From the NCBI GenBank assembly GCA_049999765.1, contig JBNGIQ010009228.1:96521-160520 (forward strand): DNA of 64,000 bases, written 5' to 3'. The translations under genes were made by a program, and so were the position numbers. This document shows, in pieces, positions 60,851-64,000 of this stretch. Source of the DNA: Phaeoceros laevis (taxonomy: Eukaryota; Anthocerotophyta; Anthocerotopsida; Notothyladales). The notes beneath the pieces were generated by a model. The model searched no databases, was not told the DNA's origin, and worked only from the letters and a program-made list of their open reading frames with translations. The stretch's first letter is position 1, and each line of letters begins with the position of its first letter.

Positions 60851-62042
60851 CGGCTCTCTTGGATCTTGCTTTCTGCGTAAGTCCAAGTCAGAAGACCATG
60901 GGCCAACTTGGTCAGCACTTCAAGATTTCTCACATTCTCGTTTGGATAAATAATCATCTTTGCTTTTGTTACAGTGTGGCTCTACACTTCACCAGTCGGA
61001 ATGGGCAAGCCTCTCATCGGCCTCCTGAAACTGAAACTGGTATGTGATTTCGTCGTCCACACTAGTTTGACGAACTTTCACGAGCAGTTTCCGAGGAACA
61101 CCTGCCACCAGTATGATTCAGTGCGTTTGTTGTTTGACGGGATGGCAGGCCATAGAAATGTAATCTTATGCAGTAGCCCGGGTGGGGAGCGACATTACCT
61201 GGCGCTCTTGAGGCACTATAGGGGTTTCCACTGAGTTTTTACAATGCGCTACACTTCCTGAGTGGTAGCGCATTCCCTACGCTTACTGAGTTGCAACGCG
61301 CTACGCTTGCAGTCGTTCCTTGTACAGGCATGTACATCTGAAGAGGTAAATGTTCGTTGGAATAATAAGAAGATACGTTCTGGGGTCAAACGCCCTACTT
61401 TCCCATTGACACTGGCTGCATCAATACATCCCTCTATCAAGAAGCCGCAGCGGACTAATACAGCAAAGCGGGCTTAACGACCGGATTAACTGGATCGTCC
61501 CGGCTTTGCGCTAACGCCTACCCAAACCTAGTCGTCTGTGTGCATGACGCGTGGGAAGTCACGCACCTTGGACTGGCAGCCTTCGTTTTCTGAAGTCTTG
61601 CTGGTGGCTTCTGGAATGCTCTAGCGTTGTAGTTCTACCATGTTCTAGCAATTGCGGAGGTGCCGACCAGCCTCAGAGCGGCAGCTTGTTCGGCAAGTTG
61701 CTTATCCACCTGTCCCTCATCGCAGATTCGCAACGATATAAATTGCCGCAGCATCGCACTGCACAGTATATTTGACGAAGCTCTGTAGTGGGGGTGTAGG
61801 AAGGATTGTAATCATAACGGTTTCTCTCGTCACATTGACTGACTTTAGGAATCAACTCTTGAGAACCGACATTCACGGATTTTGCTGAGGAGCTGTGGTG
61901 GTGGAGAAAGACCGTCGAACGCTTTCTGACGGCTGCTTGATTCTTCTCCTTCCTGATTTCCCTGAGGATCGACAACACGGCCGGGGTGTTACAGCTAGTC
62001 GGGGCGCTTTCTGCTGCGCAGGGGCGGAGGAACCTGTCGGCC
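60851..62042. other. intergenic between BRUTUS-like and ClpB genes
   Basis: No gene was recognised on either strand. Long minus-strand frames here are antisense to the ClpB first exon or lack any family wording. Confidence 0.5.
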
Positions 62043-64000
62043 ATGGCTTCGTCACTGACGGTGCTGCAGTCGGCAGGCGCTACTCTACGAGGATCGCCTG
62101 GGATGCAGTCTGCTATTCCTGAGGTCGTGAAGGTACAGAATGCCACCTCTCTGCCACAGAGAGCTGCCAGAGCGTATGGCAAGGTAGGAACTCCACTACA
62201 GCGGGCGGTAGCTGTCCGAGCCGGTAAATGGAGAACAAGAGCCGTGGCTGGGTCCTCCATGCCGAGCGGGAGAGGAGAGTCATTCCAGCAGTTCGCAGGC
62301 CTCAGGCAGTTAGGAGCCACGGTTAGTCGAGAGTCAAAGAAACGAGTGGAGCCATCCAGACGAAGCTTTAAGGCATCACCCCGCGCGGAGGCCGCAAGAG
62401 ATGGAAGAGTAAGTTTTCTTGCTTGTAGGATGCAGTCGCATTGTTTTGCAGAATACCGGCATTTTTGGGCCTGATGACTGTAACTGAAAAGCCTGATGCA
62501 AATTACGTACTTGCAGATCAACCAGGCAGAATTCACTGAACAGGCGTGGAATGCGATTCTGAGTTCTCCAGAGGTGGCAAAGGAGAGCAAACAGCAAATT
62601 GTAGAAACCGAGCACTTGATGAAAGCATTGTTGGAACAAAGAAATGGTCTTGCCAGACGCATCTTTGCCAAAGCTGGTGTTGATAATACATCATTACTAC
62701 AAGCCACAGATCGCTACATTCAGCGGCAACCCAAGGTATGTAGGTGAAGCTGTGTCATTATTGTTTTGGAGCTAATGTCCAACTAGCTCTGGACTGATGG
62801 CCTGTCAGTATGGAAGTGGAAGTCAAGTGCTTTGTTCAAGTATTGCCTCTGCCCGATGCAGGTGATTGGTGATAACAGTGGTTCAATGCTTGGACGAGAT
62901 CTAGAAGGACTTATTGACAGAGCGCGAAACCACAAGAAGGAAATGGGAGACTCGTTCGTGTCTGTGGAGCATCTGGTCCTGGGGTTCAATCAAGATAAGC
63001 GCTTTGGTCAGCAACTGTTCAAGGAATTCCAGCTCGCTCCAAAGGCGTTGAATGCTGCTATCGAGGCCATTCGAGGAACACAGAAAGTTGTAGATCAAGG
63101 TACCTCGTCGTTCACATGTAATGACTGGGGAGCTTTCTGGTCACTTCGTCCTGTTGGCTCATCAAGATGTCATATTGTGGAATTCAGATCCTGAAGGAAA
63201 GTACGAGGCTTTGGAGAAGTACGGAAAGGATTTGACAGAGATGGCAAGGCAGGGTAAACTTGATCCTGTTATTGGCAGAGATGATGAGATCCGAAGGTCC
63301 ATTCAAATTCTCTCTAGAAGGACAAAAAACAATCCAGTCCTTATTGGAGAGCCGGGAGTTGGGAAAACAGCAATTTCTGAAGGGTAGGTTCTCAGATGTA
63401 TTGTGAGAAGCTGGTATGCGATGCAATTGAGTGTTTGATCAATATGCAATTGTTTGATTTGTTTCTTGGCTCAGATTGTACAGAGAGTTCTGAATCTCCT
63501 GTGTATGCCTTTACAGATTAGCACAAAGGATTGTGCAGGGCGATGTCCCTCAAGCTTTAATAAACCGAAAGGTAGTTCTCATGCTATGGAGAAAACCATG
63601 GATTTTGTATGCAGCTGTTGCTCGTCAAGGATGATATTCCTACATTGTATGACAGGCCACGGAGGTCATGCCAGTTCCTCATAGAGGTGTTCTGTGTGTT
63701 CTGTGTGGCAGCTCATCTCCCTTGACATGGGCGCTCTTATTGCTGGTGCCAAATTTCGGGGAGAATTTGAGGATCGACTCAAGGCTGTTCTGAAGGAAGT
63801 TACAGATTCGGATGGGCAGATCATCTTGTTCATTGACGAGATTCACACCGTTGTTGGTGCAGGTGCGCTGGCTTACTGTATTCCGTGTGAGTTTGTTGTG
63901 CAAACTTTGGGCACCTAACTTGCTGTCATCCTGCGTACTGATGATACCACTTGACGATGTAGGTGCAACTAGTGGTGCTATGGATGCTGGTAACCTGCTG
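62043..64000 (+). CDS. ClpB: plastid ClpB/Hsp100 disaggregase (partial, continues past the right edge)
   Basis: Seven exons are visible: 62043-62408, 62517-62735, 62862-63099, 63188-63383, 63517-63571, 63712-63862 and 63963 onward. Exon 1 (122 codons) is Ala/Ser/Arg-rich with very few acidic residues, like a chloroplast transit peptide. The Clp N domain follows ([51 protein letters not shown]). Then comes the first AAA+ module with [27 protein letters not shown] in pieces, Walker [10 protein letters not shown] and Walker [15 protein letters not shown]. The window ends at [12 protein letters not shown]. ClpB resolubilises aggregated proteins with Hsp70. The transit peptide and wording favour the plastid form (ClpB3/APG6-like). 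Confidence 0.95.

Noticed and set aside
61673-62707. 344-codon minus-strand frame
   Set aside because: It is antisense to the ClpB transit peptide and first Clp N exon, whose plus-strand exons splice correctly.

Overview
This is nuclear DNA of a land plant. The genes are split by short GT-AG introns with plant-type products: auxin response factor, BRUTUS-type hemerythrin/RING ligase, plastid ClpB, BIG5-type ARF-GEF, STP sugar transporter, DUF247, phi-class GST and PLS-type PPR proteins. One PPR protein ends in a DYW domain of the variant type (HAEK, KPAKAC box, terminal DGH) that is known from hornworts, lycophytes and ferns and is linked there to U-to-C editing. A spore-bearing plant of one of these groups is therefore most likely. 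I cannot name the species. About 15 protein genes are recognisable. Most exon joins were worked out from reading frame, splice dinucleotides and family conservation.

Layout. 1-1948 (-): PPR gene running off the left edge, with an N-terminal WWDNR/PDF block like that of organellar ssDNA-binding OSB proteins. 1965-4200: non-coding, with short tandem hairpin repeats. 4639-7137 (+): class C (ARF10/16-like) auxin response factor with a miR160-like site. 7138-15098: no convincing genes, but an old, diverged inverted duplication centred near 10.7 kb. At its far end (15099-15619, -) is a PB1-only ARF relative facing the full ARF. 16544-18459 (-): STP-type hexose transporter with two 1-nt frameshifts. 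19638-21177 (-): DUF247 membrane protein. 22010-22760 (-): PPR pseudogene. 23940-30774 (-): BIG5-type SEC7 ARF-GEF with no visible C-terminal exons.

32784-35084 (+): ATG18/PROPPIN. 35523-37141 (-): mitochondrial pyruvate dehydrogenase kinase. 37848-38588 (-): MDP1-like HAD phosphatase, divergent from a small probable plastid protein (38807-39319, +). 40244-41233 (-): DUF716/TMEM45-like membrane protein. 43688-44587 (+): phi-class GST. 45223-48488 (+): long PPR-DYW(KP-like) protein with a mitochondrial-type presequence. 50088-50860: tandem repeats, an 87-nt foldback and an LRR fragment. 51353-54890 (-): rhamnogalacturonate lyase in a visibly AT-rich stretch. 55391-60850 (+): BRUTUS-like E3 ligase, complete in 13 exons. 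62043 to the right edge (+): plastid ClpB chaperone, N-terminal part.

The genes do not form a pathway. The clearest multi-part structure is the tail-to-tail ARF pair: a miR160-class ARF, a diverged palindrome of several kilobases, and a PB1-only ARF remnant with the parental intron position and phase.
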